This document shows, one piece after another, positions 1-10,973 of a DNA stretch of 64,000 nt. The first letter of the stretch is position 1. Every line of letters begins with the position of its first letter. Both the position numbers and the translations under genes were made by a program. The stretch comes from BOG-931 sp963781725 (GTDB taxonomy: Bacteria; Pseudomonadota; Alphaproteobacteria; Rhizobiales; Xanthobacteraceae). The DNA is taken from NCBI GenBank assembly GCA_963781725.1, contig CAWAGV010000001.1, forward strand, positions 496,001 through 560,000, read 5' to 3'. Below the pieces are notes generated by a model. It was not told where the DNA came from and searched no databases. It saw only the letters and a program-made list of their open reading frames with translations.

Positions 1-2054
1 GCCGCACAATCCGCCGGCGCATCGCGCGTCGTGACGATCAGCGCGGCACGGCGGCAGTCCTCCGCGAAGGCATCGGGCGCGAGATCGTAAGCCACCAGGC
101 GGCCGTCGCCGAGCCTGCCGATACAGCCGGACGGATCGCAACTGATCCCCTCGCCCAGCGCCCGGTCGTGATAGTCGCGCGCGTCGGCGTCGGCCGCGAG
201 CCATTCCTTGATCGCAAACGTGTCGCCGCCGGTGTGATGGAATGCCAGCACGCCGCCGGCGCCGCGGACAGCGAAAACCCGGCCGTCGCCGGACACCAGC
301 ACATCGGGACGCGGCAGGCCAATCCACCACACGGCGGCGAGTGCGCCGAGCACCAGCCCGCTCCAGCGCAGCGGCGTCTTTAAGAGGCCAATGACCAGAA
401 GGCCGGCGGTGGCCAACAACAGCGGCCCGGTGCCGAAGCTGGGGACGTGGCCGACCGCGCCCGGCAGGCTCGCCACCCAGAGCGATACGCGATCCATCCA
501 TTCAAGGCCGTAGCCCATCTGCCGCCAGCACTCAGCGTCGAAGCCGAACGGGATGGCGAGCAAGCCGAGCAAACCCCACGGCATCACCCAGGCGGAGACC
601 ACCGGCATCGCCAGGAGGTTCGCCAGCACGCCGTAGGGTGCCAGGCGATGGAAATGAAACGCCGCATAAGGCGTCGTGGCGAGGCCGGCAACAAGGGACG
701 CAATCGTCAGGCTGACGATCTCGTTGGTGCCCCACAGCGCGGCGCGGGTGCCGAGCGAGCTGTCGGCGCCGGCGCGCAGCCGCGGCACGCCGCGATCGTA
801 GGACGCGACCAGCGCCAGCGTCGCGGCAAACGACATCTGGAAGCTCGGATGCACGACCGCCTGCGGCACGAACAGCAGCACCAGCAGCGCCGCCGCGGTC
901 AGCGTGCGCAGCGTCAGCGCCGGCCGGTCGAGCATCACGCCGACAAGCACGATGGCGATCATGAGGTAGGAGCGCTGGGTGGCAACTTCGGCGCCCGACA
1001 GCACCAGATAGAACGTCGTCGCGACGAGCGCGCCGAACGCCGCCCATTTCTTGACCGGGGCGCGGTCGGCAAGGCCCGGGATCAGCGCCAGCAGCGCCCG
1101 GAACAGGAAGAACACGACGCCAGCGACCACCGCCATGTGATAGCCGGAGATCGATAGCACGTGGCCGATGCCGGAAATGAACAGCGCGTTGTAGAGATTT
1201 TCCGAGATCACGTCGCGCCGCCCATTGAGCAGCATGGCGGCGATGGCGCCCTTGTCGCCGGGCAGCACGGCGCGCACATGAGCGTCGATCGTATCGCGCA
1301 TCTGCTGCACGACGGCGTTGATACGGTGCACCACGCCATCGGTCGAAGGCGGCGTGACGACCTTGATGGCGCCGCGCACGAAACCGGAGGCGCCGATCTG
1401 CTGGAAGTAGAGGTCGCGGGCAAAATCGTAAGAGCCGGGCAGCAACGGTTGCAGCGGCGGATCAAGCATCGCCTTGACTTCGACGAAGCTGCCCGCCGGC
1501 GGCGCCATGCCGCGCTTGACCGACAGCCGCACCCGCTCCGGCTTGTCGTCGATGCGGTTGCCTTCGATCCGCTCGACCCGGATCACCATCCGGTCGGTGT
1601 GCTGGCTTTCCTCGCGCAGCTCAACAAATCCGGCAACGGTCACGCCGGATGCGTTGAAGCGCAGGATCGGGTGCGCGATCGACGCGGTCTTGATGCTGGC
1701 GGCGGCAAATCCCGCCGCGATCGCGGTCACAAAAAGCGCCACCACGAACGCGGTGAGATGCCGGCGCAGCAGCACGGTGCAAACCGTGCACACGCCGGCC
1801 ATGCCGGCAGCAGCTTGCCAGAGCGGCTCACGATCCGCCGTGAAGTAGATGACGATGCCGAAGCCATAGGCGACGGCAAGCCATGGCAGCAGTCGGCCGG
1901 CGGCGAGTTCCTGCGCCGCCCATTGCTGAAGCTGCGCGACAAAGACGAAGTCGCGGCGCGGCCATGCGGCGCCCCAGACCGGGCGCGTTACGCCGACCGG
2001 CCAGCTCCACGCTTTGGCGCGGGCGCGGTTCTCTAATTTGCCATCATGAGTCAC
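1..2054 (-). CDS. comEC: ComEC/Rec2-family DNA uptake protein (3' end outside window)
   Basis: Polytopic membrane protein of the ComEC/Rec2 family, which forms the inner-membrane channel for single-stranded DNA in natural transformation. The frame is open from a GTG at 2054 to the left edge (about 684 codons). An in-frame TAA lies seven codons upstream of the GTG, so the start is well bounded. A competence-domain signature reading SGIGHVLSISGYHMA falls near residue 300. The N-terminal part (PWLAVAYGFGIVIYF) is the usual hydrophobic start of the DUF4131 region. The last residues in the window (LIVTTRDAPADCA) match the C-terminal metallo-beta-lactamase-like part. Family lengths of roughly 700-770 aa suggest only the tail is missing. 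The family identification is firm; whether this organism is competent is unknown. Confidence 0.88.
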   Translation of the reverse strand, partial: MTHDGKLENRARAKAWSWPVGVTRPVWGAAWPRRDFVFVAQLQQWAAQELAAGRLLPWLAVAYGFGIVIYFTADREPLWQAAAGMAGVCTVCTVLLRRHLTAFVVALFVTAIAAGFAAASIKTASIAHPILRFNASGVTVAGFVELREESQHTDRMVIRVERIEGNRIDDKPERVRLSVKRGMAPPAGSFVEVKAMLDPPLQPLLPGSYDFARDLYFQQIGASGFVRGAIKVVTPPSTDGVVHRINAVVQQMRDTIDAHVRAVLPGDKGAIAAMLLNGRRDVISENLYNALFISGIGHVLSISGYHMAVVAGVVFFLFRALLALIPGLADRAPVKKWAAFGALVATTFYLVLSGAEVATQRSYLMIAIVLVGVMLDRPALTLRTLTAAALLVLLFVPQAVVHPSFQMSFAATLALVASYDRGVPRLRAGADSSLGTRAALWGTNEIVSLTIASLVAGLATTPYAAFHFHRLAPYGVLANLLAMPVVSAWVMPWGLLGLLAIPFGFDAECWRQMGYGLEWMDRVSLWVASLPGAVGHVPSFGTGPLLLATAGLLVIGLLKTPLRWSGLVLGALAAVWWIGLPRPDVLVSGDGRVFAVRGAGGVLAFHHTGGDTFAIKEWLAADADARDYHDRALGEGISCDPSGCIGRLGDGRLVAYDLAPDAFAEDCRRAALIVTTRDAPADCA

Positions 2055-2138
2055 GGCGCGCCCCCAGCGCGCTTAAAACCAGCCGCCACCTTAGTGAAAT
2101 GGTTTCGCCGTGGCGATACGGGCGGCCGGTCTGCGGCC

Positions 2139-3797
2139 CTATTTCACCCGAATTGTATAGTGGTGGGTCACAGCGCCGCTGAGCGGAGCGGTAATCGCGA
2201 CGGACGCCGAATCCGGCCCCTGGTAGTCTTTATTCGGCTGATAGAAGACAGCGATGGCGTCCGAGTTGCGTGCATTACAGGCAGCACGAGGATCCTTCTC
2301 CGGAAAGTCGCTCAAGCCCTGCCCGGTTTCGATCGAAAGCGTACCGTGCTGCGGCTGTTCGATAACGCCGACGGCCTTCTTGCCGGCCGATGAACAATCC
2401 GGTTTGAGCAAAAATAAAAAGTCGATACGAAGCTTTTGCTCGGCTGTCGCAAACCGGCTGAATTCGATAGTCGGCGGCTGCTTGTTGGTCACTGACGCTA
2501 CCGCAGCCGGCCACGCCGGAATGCGGGTGATATCGAACGCCCCCGGCCTTGCTTGAGAGATACCGTACTGTCCCGGCTTCGCCTGAAACTGCTGCACCAG
2601 AGCCTGCAAGCCCTTCTGCGGAGAAGCTGGAGGAGAGCAGCGCTGGCGCAGCTTTGCGTATGCTGCCGAAAAGTCCTCCATGTTCAATGTCACATCGCCC
2701 AATTTCGTGCGTCCGAACTCCGTGCCCGGTAGCTCGACCGTCGTCTCCATCGCGCCAGCGAGTGAGGAGACAGTGCCCGCGCGGACATAGAATTTGGGCG
2801 ACGTACCTCGCCTGAGAGAGATCTGTTTGCCTCCGAGCGCGATACTGATGATGGGCGAGGCGGTACGTGCGAGGTCCGCATCCGATGCCAATGGCTCCCG
2901 CGCAAATGCGAAGGTCATGCCCGAGAAGCTTGAGCACACAACCTCGAGCAACCCGTTGACATAATGCGGCTCCTCGCCATCGGTGCGCACAAAAAACCGC
3001 TTTCTGATTTGCGTGCCTGTATCGGCGAATTGCCAAGCGGTTTCGCCAAATTCCCTGCGGTCGAGACCAAAGCGGACAATATCGTCGCGCTGCAGAAGCT
3101 TTGGCATTTCGAAGGGGGTGGCCAGAATGGTTGAAAATAACGCGGGATCCGTTCCCATGTCGCGCAAATAGGCTCGCGTACGTCGATGGGCTTCCACGAT
3201 CCCGAGCGCCGGCACGGCGCCGCGGGGAAGCTTTACGTCCGGGTCGAATCCGGCATCGTGAATACCGAGCTTCACCCACGGCGGGACCAAATGGGTCGAC
3301 CCGCCAATCAAGGCATAGACACAGCCGGAGTTGCACTCGCTGACGAACTGAGAGATTTCAGATTGAACCGGCGTCCCGGAGATTTGCGCGCTGCAAGAGC
3401 TGCCGGGTTTATCGCTATCGCAGCCAAGCGGAACAGTATGTCCGACACTGGTCTCGAACTTCTTTTCGTGGATGAGGCGGCCGAGTTCGAGGGAGCCATT
3501 CACCGATCCGCCGGGCGAGTGAAAGAAGATGGGCGGCCTGCGATCCTGTAGCTTCTTGAGCAATTGCCGCAGCCGATCCGCGGCGTGGGCATCAATCTTG
3601 CCCTCTGCTGCGATCCATTCGTCGCAGCCTGGCCCGCAAGCCCCGGCTTCACCGTGCGCCAGATGGAATTCGATCGGCGACATTTGCGCCGCGGCGGCTT
3701 GCTTCGGGTCCGGGGACGTTTGTGCAATCGCCGTGGCGACTGCAACGGCGGCACAAGCAACCAGAATGGAGATAAAGAGAAAGACTCGGTGTGACAT
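2139..3797 (-). CDS. Secreted ClpP/crotonase-like protein (COG3904-like), function unknown
   Basis: A 552-aa predicted periplasmic protein. I chose the ATG at 3797 because the hydrophobic signal peptide (MSHRVFLFISILVACAA, ending near AIAQTS) starts there; an in-frame start nine codons upstream would put polar residues before it. Residues about 55-230 resemble the ClpP/crotonase-like fold of COG3904 'predicted periplasmic' proteins: an IFFHSPGGSVNGSLELG stretch like the oxyanion-hole strand, followed by CNSGCVYALIGG where ClpP proteases carry the GxSxG/A serine. Here the element is a Cys-x-Ser-Gly-Cys. The C-terminal about 100 residues end in a beta-rich Ig/cadherin-like segment (DYQGPDSASVAI). 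No partner gene is evident; glnS lies upstream on the same strand. The fold is a motif-level inference and catalytic activity is not shown. Confidence 0.7.
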   Translation of the reverse strand: MSHRVFLFISILVACAAVAVATAIAQTSPDPKQAAAAQMSPIEFHLAHGEAGACGPGCDEWIAAEGKIDAHAADRLRQLLKKLQDRRPPIFFHSPGGSVNGSLELGRLIHEKKFETSVGHTVPLGCDSDKPGSSCSAQISGTPVQSEISQFVSECNSGCVYALIGGSTHLVPPWVKLGIHDAGFDPDVKLPRGAVPALGIVEAHRRTRAYLRDMGTDPALFSTILATPFEMPKLLQRDDIVRFGLDRREFGETAWQFADTGTQIRKRFFVRTDGEEPHYVNGLLEVVCSSFSGMTFAFAREPLASDADLARTASPIISIALGGKQISLRRGTSPKFYVRAGTVSSLAGAMETTVELPGTEFGRTKLGDVTLNMEDFSAAYAKLRQRCSPPASPQKGLQALVQQFQAKPGQYGISQARPGAFDITRIPAWPAAVASVTNKQPPTIEFSRFATAEQKLRIDFLFLLKPDCSSAGKKAVGVIEQPQHGTLSIETGQGLSDFPEKDPRAACNARNSDAIAVFYQPNKDYQGPDSASVAITAPLSGAVTHHYTIRVK

Positions 3798-3912
3798 AGC
3801 CGACTGGACCATGACGGGCACCAATCACTACCACAACTTTGCGGTGAATCGCGGAAAGAATGGCCGCCGCCGGATGATGACCGATCGCCGGTTTTGATCG
3901 TCCAAAGGCTGC

Positions 3913-5598
<1,686 letters not shown>

Positions 5599-5713
5599 GA
5601 CGCGATCTTTGCCCTGATTCTCAAGGGTTAGGTGGCGATCGCTCACGGATTGGACAAGTTGGGTTGCGGGGTCAAGTCCCGATTGCGGAGGCGGGACGTT
5701 GCCAGCGCCTAGC

Positions 5714-6655
5714 CTACAGCGGATTGACGTAATTCAGGATCGCGACCTGCCGCAGCAGCACCTTGCGGATAACGTGAGCGACTTTGACGTGCTCGGTAAA
5801 GATCGCTGCCTCGCCGGTGGCCCCAGCCGGCAGCCGCCGTGCGAGGCTCGCATCGTCGAGCGAAAAGCGCACAGCAAACGGCGCGGATTCGACCGCCTTT
5901 GGAGTGGCGGCGAGACCCGAGGCTTGCACCTGTCCGGTCGAGATCGCCTGGAGCACTGCAACGACCTTGCCTGGATAGACGTGCCCGGGGATGAACTTGA
6001 ACGTCACTTCGACCGGCTGTCCGGTCCGGATATAGCGTGCGTCGATCTGGGCAACCTCTGCACCAAAAATCGTCTCCGACGTATCGACAAAGGCCATGAC
6101 TGGCGACAGCGGCAACGATACGACGCGCGCGCCTTTGCGCAGGGCGAGATTGGTGACGTAGCCGTCCGACGGCGCCCGCACAGTGGTTTGATCGAGATTG
6201 TACTGCGCGCCGGCAAGCTGCGCCGTGAGCTGATCGACCGAAGCCTGCCTTTGTTCGACGTCGAAATTCCTCCCGGTGCCGCTGGTCTGTAACTGCGTCA
6301 TCTGCGACAGCCGCAGTTGCTCGAACTTGAGCTGCGCCGCGAGCGCATCGACCTGCGCCTGGAACGGCGTCGGATCGATCCGGAACAGCACGTCGCCGGC
6401 CTTGAGCGGCGTGTTTGCCGTCACCGGCACGTCGATCACCTCGCCGGCAACATTCGGCACGATCGGCACCGAGTTGCGGATCACCAGCGCGGTGCCCGTC
6501 GGCGCGCCCCACCCCATCGGGACGAACAGGCCGAACATCAGCAGGAGCAGTACGATGGCCGGCGATACTTTCCAGAACAGGTTGAAGCGAACGATCTTCA
6601 GCTTCACCAGAAGAAACAGGATGACCAGATAGACGTTGAAAATGGCGACGATCAT
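5714..6655 (-). CDS. HlyD/membrane-fusion-type secretion protein, YiaV-like
   Basis: A 313-aa membrane-anchored periplasmic adaptor. Start at ATG 6655, which overlaps the stop of the upstream DUF3302 gene by ATGA. Two N-terminal hydrophobic segments (from MIVAIFNVYLVILFLL, then AIVLLLLMFGLFVPMG) precede a biotinyl-lipoyl half (VPIVPNVAGEVIDVPVTANTPLKAGDVLFRIDP), a short coiled-coil hairpin (about residues 110-165), the second lipoyl half (TVRAPSDGYVTNLALRKGARV) and a beta-barrel (RYIRTGQPVEVTFKF). Such adaptors bridge an inner-membrane pump to the outer membrane. No transporter gene is adjacent; its direct partner is the DUF3302 protein, the same pairing as E. coli yiaW-yiaV. It closes the long minus-strand run that starts with the sulfatase-maturing enzyme. 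Confidence 0.85.
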   Translation of the reverse strand: MIVAIFNVYLVILFLLVKLKIVRFNLFWKVSPAIVLLLLMFGLFVPMGWGAPTGTALVIRNSVPIVPNVAGEVIDVPVTANTPLKAGDVLFRIDPTPFQAQVDALAAQLKFEQLRLSQMTQLQTSGTGRNFDVEQRQASVDQLTAQLAGAQYNLDQTTVRAPSDGYVTNLALRKGARVVSLPLSPVMAFVDTSETIFGAEVAQIDARYIRTGQPVEVTFKFIPGHVYPGKVVAVLQAISTGQVQASGLAATPKAVESAPFAVRFSLDDASLARRLPAGATGEAAIFTEHVKVAHVIRKVLLRQVAILNYVNPL

Positions 6656-6906
6656 CGCGCCGTCTCCGTCGTCCGGCCTGCACGCCGTGCCGGCACGTCG
6701 ACGAAGGCCCAGATCAGCGCGATCGGCCATAGCGCGAAGCCGCAGATCAGTGTCACCCAGCCGGCAACTTGCACGGCTTCAGCCCACGGATGATTGCGGC
6801 TTTTTGCGATGTATCCCGGCAGCGAACCGGCGATGAAGACCATCGCGATGGCGCTCGCCACCAGGATGAGCATCACGATCCAGGCAAAGAAATCGAGCAC
6901 GGACAT
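6652..6906 (-). CDS. DUF3302 inner-membrane protein, YiaW-like
   Basis: An 84-aa protein with two predicted transmembrane helices (DFFAWIVMLILVASAIAMVF and VAGWVTLICGFALWPIALIW) and a basic C-terminus. It matches the DUF3302 family, typified by E. coli YiaW, whose function is unknown. Its stop codon overlaps the start of the HlyD-type gene (ATGA), so translational coupling is likely. It begins 12 bp after the DUF1214 gene upstream, within the same presumed operon. The family call rests on length, topology and the conserved pairing with a YiaV-type adaptor. Confidence 0.85.
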   Translation of the reverse strand: MSVLDFFAWIVMLILVASAIAMVFIAGSLPGYIAKSRNHPWAEAVQVAGWVTLICGFALWPIALIWAFVDVPARRAGRTTETAR

Positions 6907-6918
6907 GGCGCTCGCTCC

Positions 6919-7956
6919 TTAACTGGCAGGCTGCGCTTCGGGGAATTTCCATTTGCCGTTCAGGATCTCGGCGCGTGGCCGGTAAAGCCGCACGGTGTAG
7001 TTCCAGCCCGCCATGATCGGTAGGCAATTTGGACTCTTGCCGTCGCAGCCGCCGAACTGCATGTCGATCGAACCGTCGGCATTCTTCTTCGCCGTGATGT
7101 CGTTGAGCGAATACGCATTGGAGTCATTCTTCTGGAAGTAGCCCTCGGCGTTGTAGACGCTGATCGACCAGAACGCTTCGACCGGCACGTCCCTGACGTG
7201 AAGCTTGTAGATCGTCGCGCCATCGTTCTTTGCCGGCGTCACGCTGAGATAGGTGGCATCCTTGTCGGGATTGCCGCCCCAGCCGGCCGCCGTGCCGATC
7301 AGATGCCGCACCGGATCGACTTCGCCCTTCGGGCCGAACGCATGCGCAAAGCCGCCGGTATGATTGTTGAGGATAAGCAGCGCGCTGCGGATGTCTTTCT
7401 GGCTGGCTTGATCCCAATTCGGCACCTCGAACTTGCCCGAATTGTTCTGGCTGACCTTGATCTCATCCTGAAGAGCGTGAACCTGCTCGAGATCCTTTGG
7501 GTCGTTTGGATCGACCAGCGTGCGAATGGCGACCACGACATACCGGGTGCCGACGTTCTGGTGCGTCAGGGTATGTGAACCCGCTCCGTAGTAAACTCCG
7601 GGGACGTAGTGATCCTCACTGATGACCTGAAGCGACATGAAGCGCTTGCCGGCGTTCGGCATCGTGATCGTCACCGGCCCGGCGTCGAGGTCGAATACCC
7701 CCGACGAATAGAGCGTGTCGCGGTTGAGCCGGATGACAATCTGGTTCTCGATCGACGCCGGTTCGCGTCGGTGAAAGAGCTTTCCCAGGCCGCCCTCCTT
7801 CACGGCATTGCCCATATAGAGATCGGATTCCGCGCGCGGGAAATTGTCGACGGTGACGGGAACGGCGTCGTTTGTTGCCTTCTGTGCCAACGCAATTGCC
7901 GCCGTCGCAATCAGCGCGCCGGCTGCAACAAACGCAATCTGCGCTTTTGCTTTCAT
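6919..7956 (-). CDS. Secreted DUF1254/DUF1214 protein (second of two)
   Basis: A 345-aa predicted periplasmic protein. Start at ATG 7956 (MKAKAQIAFVAAGALIATAA), which gives a clean signal peptide cut near ALAQ; it lies 11 bp after the stop of the upstream paralog. The N-terminal half (VDNFPRAESDLYMG, NRDTLYSSGVFDLDAGPVTI) matches DUF1254 and the C-terminal half (PVEAFWSISVYNAEGYF, KNADGSIDMQFG, GWNYTVRLYRP) matches DUF1214. These domains often occur together in secreted bacterial proteins of unknown biochemical role. It is shorter than its upstream neighbour (470 aa) and only distantly similar, so this looks like an old duplication. Operon context: HAD phosphatase and arylsulfatases upstream, YiaW/YiaV-like pair downstream. 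Confidence 0.85.
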   Translation of the reverse strand: MKAKAQIAFVAAGALIATAAIALAQKATNDAVPVTVDNFPRAESDLYMGNAVKEGGLGKLFHRREPASIENQIVIRLNRDTLYSSGVFDLDAGPVTITMPNAGKRFMSLQVISEDHYVPGVYYGAGSHTLTHQNVGTRYVVVAIRTLVDPNDPKDLEQVHALQDEIKVSQNNSGKFEVPNWDQASQKDIRSALLILNNHTGGFAHAFGPKGEVDPVRHLIGTAAGWGGNPDKDATYLSVTPAKNDGATIYKLHVRDVPVEAFWSISVYNAEGYFQKNDSNAYSLNDITAKKNADGSIDMQFGGCDGKSPNCLPIMAGWNYTVRLYRPRAEILNGKWKFPEAQPAS

Positions 7957-7967
7957 GACTAAACTCC

Positions 7968-9380
7968 CTAATTGATCTTCTCGATGTCCGGCAGTACCCA
8001 CGTCTTGTCGAAGAATGGCTTCTCCGGACCATAGAGACGGAACAGGACTTCAAAGCGGCCGTTCGCATCGGTCGGCACCCAGTTCGTTTCTTTCCCGGCC
8101 GGAGCTTTCGGAGCGAAAAACACATCCACCGAACCGTCGGCGTTCTTCTGCAGCTTCGGCGTGTTGGTGGAACGGCTCGACCACGGCTGGCTTCGGATCA
8201 AGGCGTGCGTGGCGCGGTCATACACGGTTGCCGACCAATAAAGCTTCACCGGCGCATTCGCCGGTACGTTGAGCCGGTAGGTGCCATTACCGTCGAGCGG
8301 CTTGCGGTCCTTATCCCGGATTGTCATCAGGTAGTACTGCCCGGCACCGAGATGCTTGGCGCTAAAAAAAGCCATCGAATAAGCGACGCCGCGTCCGTCC
8401 AACGGGTAAGCATTCGGACTGGCGAAATTGGTCATCATTCCTTCGCTGACTCCCGGCAGCGCCGGAAGCACCCATTGCTGTCCTTCGTTAAAGGAGGTCG
8501 TGAAGACGCCTTCGTAGCGATTGTCGAGCCATGCGTGCGCTTCGCCGATCGCGTCTTTCAAGACCGCTTGAGTGTCTTGATCGGGCGCGAACGTCTTGCC
8601 TTGCTCGATGCCGATTGATTTCAGCATGTCGATCATGACGCGATCGCGATCGATCCACGGCTCATGCTGCACGAAGCGGTCGAGTGCCTGAAAGAACCGC
8701 AGATCGTAGGGAATAGTGCTGTCGTAGACGACATCAATCGCATCGACGAATGTCGTCGCCGGGAGGCTTTTCGCCTCCGATAGCGGATAAAACTTGATCC
8801 GCTTTCCGTAAGTGACCGCCTTGGCGACATCGGCATCGCTGCCGCTTGCGAGATTGGACCGCAGCAGAGCGTAGCCCTGATAGGTCATGGATCGCAGGAC
8901 GATGTAGCCGTCCGGTGGCGCGGCTTTGTAGTCGGGCGGGAGGATCAAGTATTTCCCGCCCTTGCCTTTGTCGACGCCGGCGGGTCCGACATCTTCCAGC
9001 GCGGTCTGCCAACCATCGTCGATGCTGCCGGTGATCGAGCCTTCGGGGCTGACCGGTGGAATCTCCAATACCATCGGTCCGACGTCCTTCGTGTCGAACA
9101 ACGGCATCAAATAGATCACGTCGGGATTCGGCGTGAGCGTCTGGTTCTTCCAGTCCGGCAAGCGCGACCAGTAGACAACCTGGTTGGATTTGGCTTTGGC
9201 GCTAATTGCAGCCTGAAGCATCAGGTCGTAATTGACCGCCGGCATGCCCCAGATCACCGCCTCAACGGCGCGCCGTTCGATGGTGCGGCGGGCAAGGTCG
9301 TCGGCGGAATAGTTTTGCGCCTGAGCGGCAGTTGCCAGCGCAACAGTCACGGCGAAAGACGCGAGCGCTGCTACTTTCAT
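7968..9380 (-). CDS. Secreted DUF1254/DUF1214 protein (first of two)
   Basis: A 470-aa predicted periplasmic protein with an N-terminal signal peptide (MKVAALASFAVTVALATAAQAQ). DUF1254 is recognised from VEAVIWGMPAVNYDLMLQAA and the NQTLTPNPDVIYLMPLFDT block; DUF1214 from KLYWSATVYDRATHALI, KNADGSVDVFFAPKAP and the final FEVLFRLYGPEKPFFDKTW. No enzymatic motif is obvious. It starts 16 bp after the HAD phosphatase gene and ends 11 bp before the next DUF1254/1214 gene, so the three are almost certainly co-transcribed. The substrate or role is not known; the repeated linkage to sulfatase genes suggests a shared periplasmic pathway, which is inference. Confidence 0.88.
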   Translation of the reverse strand: MKVAALASFAVTVALATAAQAQNYSADDLARRTIERRAVEAVIWGMPAVNYDLMLQAAISAKAKSNQVVYWSRLPDWKNQTLTPNPDVIYLMPLFDTKDVGPMVLEIPPVSPEGSITGSIDDGWQTALEDVGPAGVDKGKGGKYLILPPDYKAAPPDGYIVLRSMTYQGYALLRSNLASGSDADVAKAVTYGKRIKFYPLSEAKSLPATTFVDAIDVVYDSTIPYDLRFFQALDRFVQHEPWIDRDRVMIDMLKSIGIEQGKTFAPDQDTQAVLKDAIGEAHAWLDNRYEGVFTTSFNEGQQWVLPALPGVSEGMMTNFASPNAYPLDGRGVAYSMAFFSAKHLGAGQYYLMTIRDKDRKPLDGNGTYRLNVPANAPVKLYWSATVYDRATHALIRSQPWSSRSTNTPKLQKNADGSVDVFFAPKAPAGKETNWVPTDANGRFEVLFRLYGPEKPFFDKTWVLPDIEKIN

Positions 9381-9396
9381 GGGTTTCCTCGCTCGA

Positions 9397-10401
9397 TCAC
9401 TTCTCGAACGGATAGATCACCTTCCAGTCCTGCTTCATGTCGACGACGGTCCAGCCGCGCTGCATCGCCTCGTCCCAGGCCTTATCGAGCTTGCCGATCT
9501 TCGATTGACGGTCGTAGGCGTATTCGCGCACCGCATCGGTGTGGTGCACAAGACCCGCGAAGCGCGCGCCCTCGCCTCCCACTGTCCACTCCAGCATCTG
9601 CTGATCGCCGTCAGAGTTGCCGAACGCGAAGATCGGTCGGCGGCCGATGAAGCGGTTGATGCCGACTGGCTTGCCGGGACCGTCGTCGACGAACTCGATC
9701 TTGGGTTCCTTCATCAGCACCGGCTTGCCATCGGCGCCGGTCTGAAACTTGGTGACGCCGGAGGAGCCGACCACCTGCTCAGGCGGAATCCCGTAAACCT
9801 TCTCGGTCCAGGGTCGCATGAAGTCGATGCCGCCGCCGGAGACAATGAAGGTCTTGAAGCCGTTGGCGCGCAAATAGGCCAACAGCTCCAGCATCGGCTG
9901 ATAGACCAGATCGGTGTAGGGCCGGTCGAAGCGCGGATGCCGCGCGGTGGCGAGCCAGTCCAGCACGATCCTGCTGAATTCATCCGTCGTCATGCCGCTG
10001 TGCGTCACGGCGACAATCTCGGCGATACCTTTTTCGCCGAAAGCGGCCAGCGCCTGCATGTCGTTGTCGAGCACCGCCTTGAACGGCTGTCTGGTACGCC
10101 ATTCCGGATGCTGCGGCGCCATCACCTTGATGCGATCGAATGCAAACAGGCCCTGGAAGTACATCGGCTGCTCGGTCCACAGCGTGCCGTCGTTATCGAA
10201 GGTGGCAACGCGTGCTTCCACAGGCACAAAGTCGGCTGTGCCGGTCGCGGTGGTGCGCGTGACGAAATCGGTAATCGATTTTTTTGCTGCGCCGTCATTC
10301 CACGACGGCAGCGGATCTGACGCCTGTGCCCAGGCATTTCTTGAACTCGCGGCCGCCAGCGCAAGCGCAATGGCGCCGCGCCGGCTCAACATCACACGCA
10401 T
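9397..10401 (-). CDS. HAD-superfamily phosphatase with twin-arginine-like signal
   Basis: A 334-aa HAD hydrolase. Start at ATG 10401, preceded by a strong ribosome site (GAGGAGG); a longer open frame upstream overlaps the preceding gene and is not used. The leader (MRVMLSRRGAIALALAAA, cut near AWAQ) has an SRRG twin-arginine-like motif, suggesting export in folded form. Motif I is FDNDGTLW (nucleophile Asp about residue 69), motif II is the FIVSGGG serine, and the distal acidic motif is FAFGNSDGDQQML. These fit a phosphomonoesterase of the phosphoserine-phosphatase-like HAD branch; the substrate is unknown. It is followed 16 bp later by a DUF1254 gene and lies 29 bp after the Gly/His-rich gene. 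Confidence 0.87.
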   Translation of the reverse strand: MRVMLSRRGAIALALAAASSRNAWAQASDPLPSWNDGAAKKSITDFVTRTTATGTADFVPVEARVATFDNDGTLWTEQPMYFQGLFAFDRIKVMAPQHPEWRTRQPFKAVLDNDMQALAAFGEKGIAEIVAVTHSGMTTDEFSRIVLDWLATARHPRFDRPYTDLVYQPMLELLAYLRANGFKTFIVSGGGIDFMRPWTEKVYGIPPEQVVGSSGVTKFQTGADGKPVLMKEPKIEFVDDGPGKPVGINRFIGRRPIFAFGNSDGDQQMLEWTVGGEGARFAGLVHHTDAVREYAYDRQSKIGKLDKAWDEAMQRGWTVVDMKQDWKVIYPFEK

Positions 10402-10430
10402 GGCCGCCTCCTCGTGCGTTCGAGACAGAT

Positions 10431-10856
10431 CTATGGGCATGCATCCCAGAAACCGGCCGTGCGCGACGGGTCGGTGTAGTACCAGCACATGTTCGGTCCC
10501 GGTGCGGCGCCTGCCCAGGCGACGGCGGTGCCCGCTGCGACGAAGCCGATCGCCGCACCCGCGGCAACCGCTCCGCCCGGACGCCACCAGTAATTGCCCG
10601 GGCGCGCCCAACCGCCGCCCCGTACGGCGGTGCGGCCGTGAACCGCGACGTTGCCGCGCGGGCCAACGACTGCCGTTCCGCGATGGGTGACTGCGCCGTG
10701 CGGGCCGACATAGGCGCCACCGTGGTGCACGACAGCGCCGCCCCGCGGACCGACAGCGGCGCCACCGCGGTGTGCGACGTACGCCCCGGCGGGCTCCAAG
10801 GTTAGCGACAGCAGCAAAACTGTGATGCTGACCGAAGCGACGAGTTTTTGTCTCAT
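10431..10856 (-). CDS. Gly/His/Val-rich secreted protein, function unknown
   Basis: A 141-aa low-complexity protein. Start at ATG 10856 (MRQKLVASVSITVLLLSL), giving a signal peptide cut near EPAGAY. The mature part is built of short repeats such as HRGGAAVGPRGGAVVHHGG and THRGTAVVGPRGNVAVHG, rich in Gly, His, Val and Arg. It is followed by a hydrophobic stretch (GGAVAAGAAIGFVAAGTAVA) and a C-terminal MCWYYTDPSRTAGFWDACP with two cysteines. Similar repeat-bearing secreted proteins are common in Bradyrhizobium-like genomes, usually annotated only as hypothetical. Its place between a sulfatase and a HAD phosphatase suggests co-expression. Histidine content could mean metal or anion binding, but nothing shows this. 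Confidence 0.75.
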   Translation of the reverse strand: MRQKLVASVSITVLLLSLTLEPAGAYVAHRGGAAVGPRGGAVVHHGGAYVGPHGAVTHRGTAVVGPRGNVAVHGRTAVRGGGWARPGNYWWRPGGAVAAGAAIGFVAAGTAVAWAGAAPGPNMCWYYTDPSRTAGFWDACP

Positions 10857-10973
10857 GTAATCTTCCATTTGTTGTAGCGGCGTACGGCGTGCTGCCGGCG
10901 CATCATCGGTGTTGGACGCTCAGCATTTTCTCGATGTGGCGTTTCGACAAGCCGGTAACCGAGCACTTCCCCG

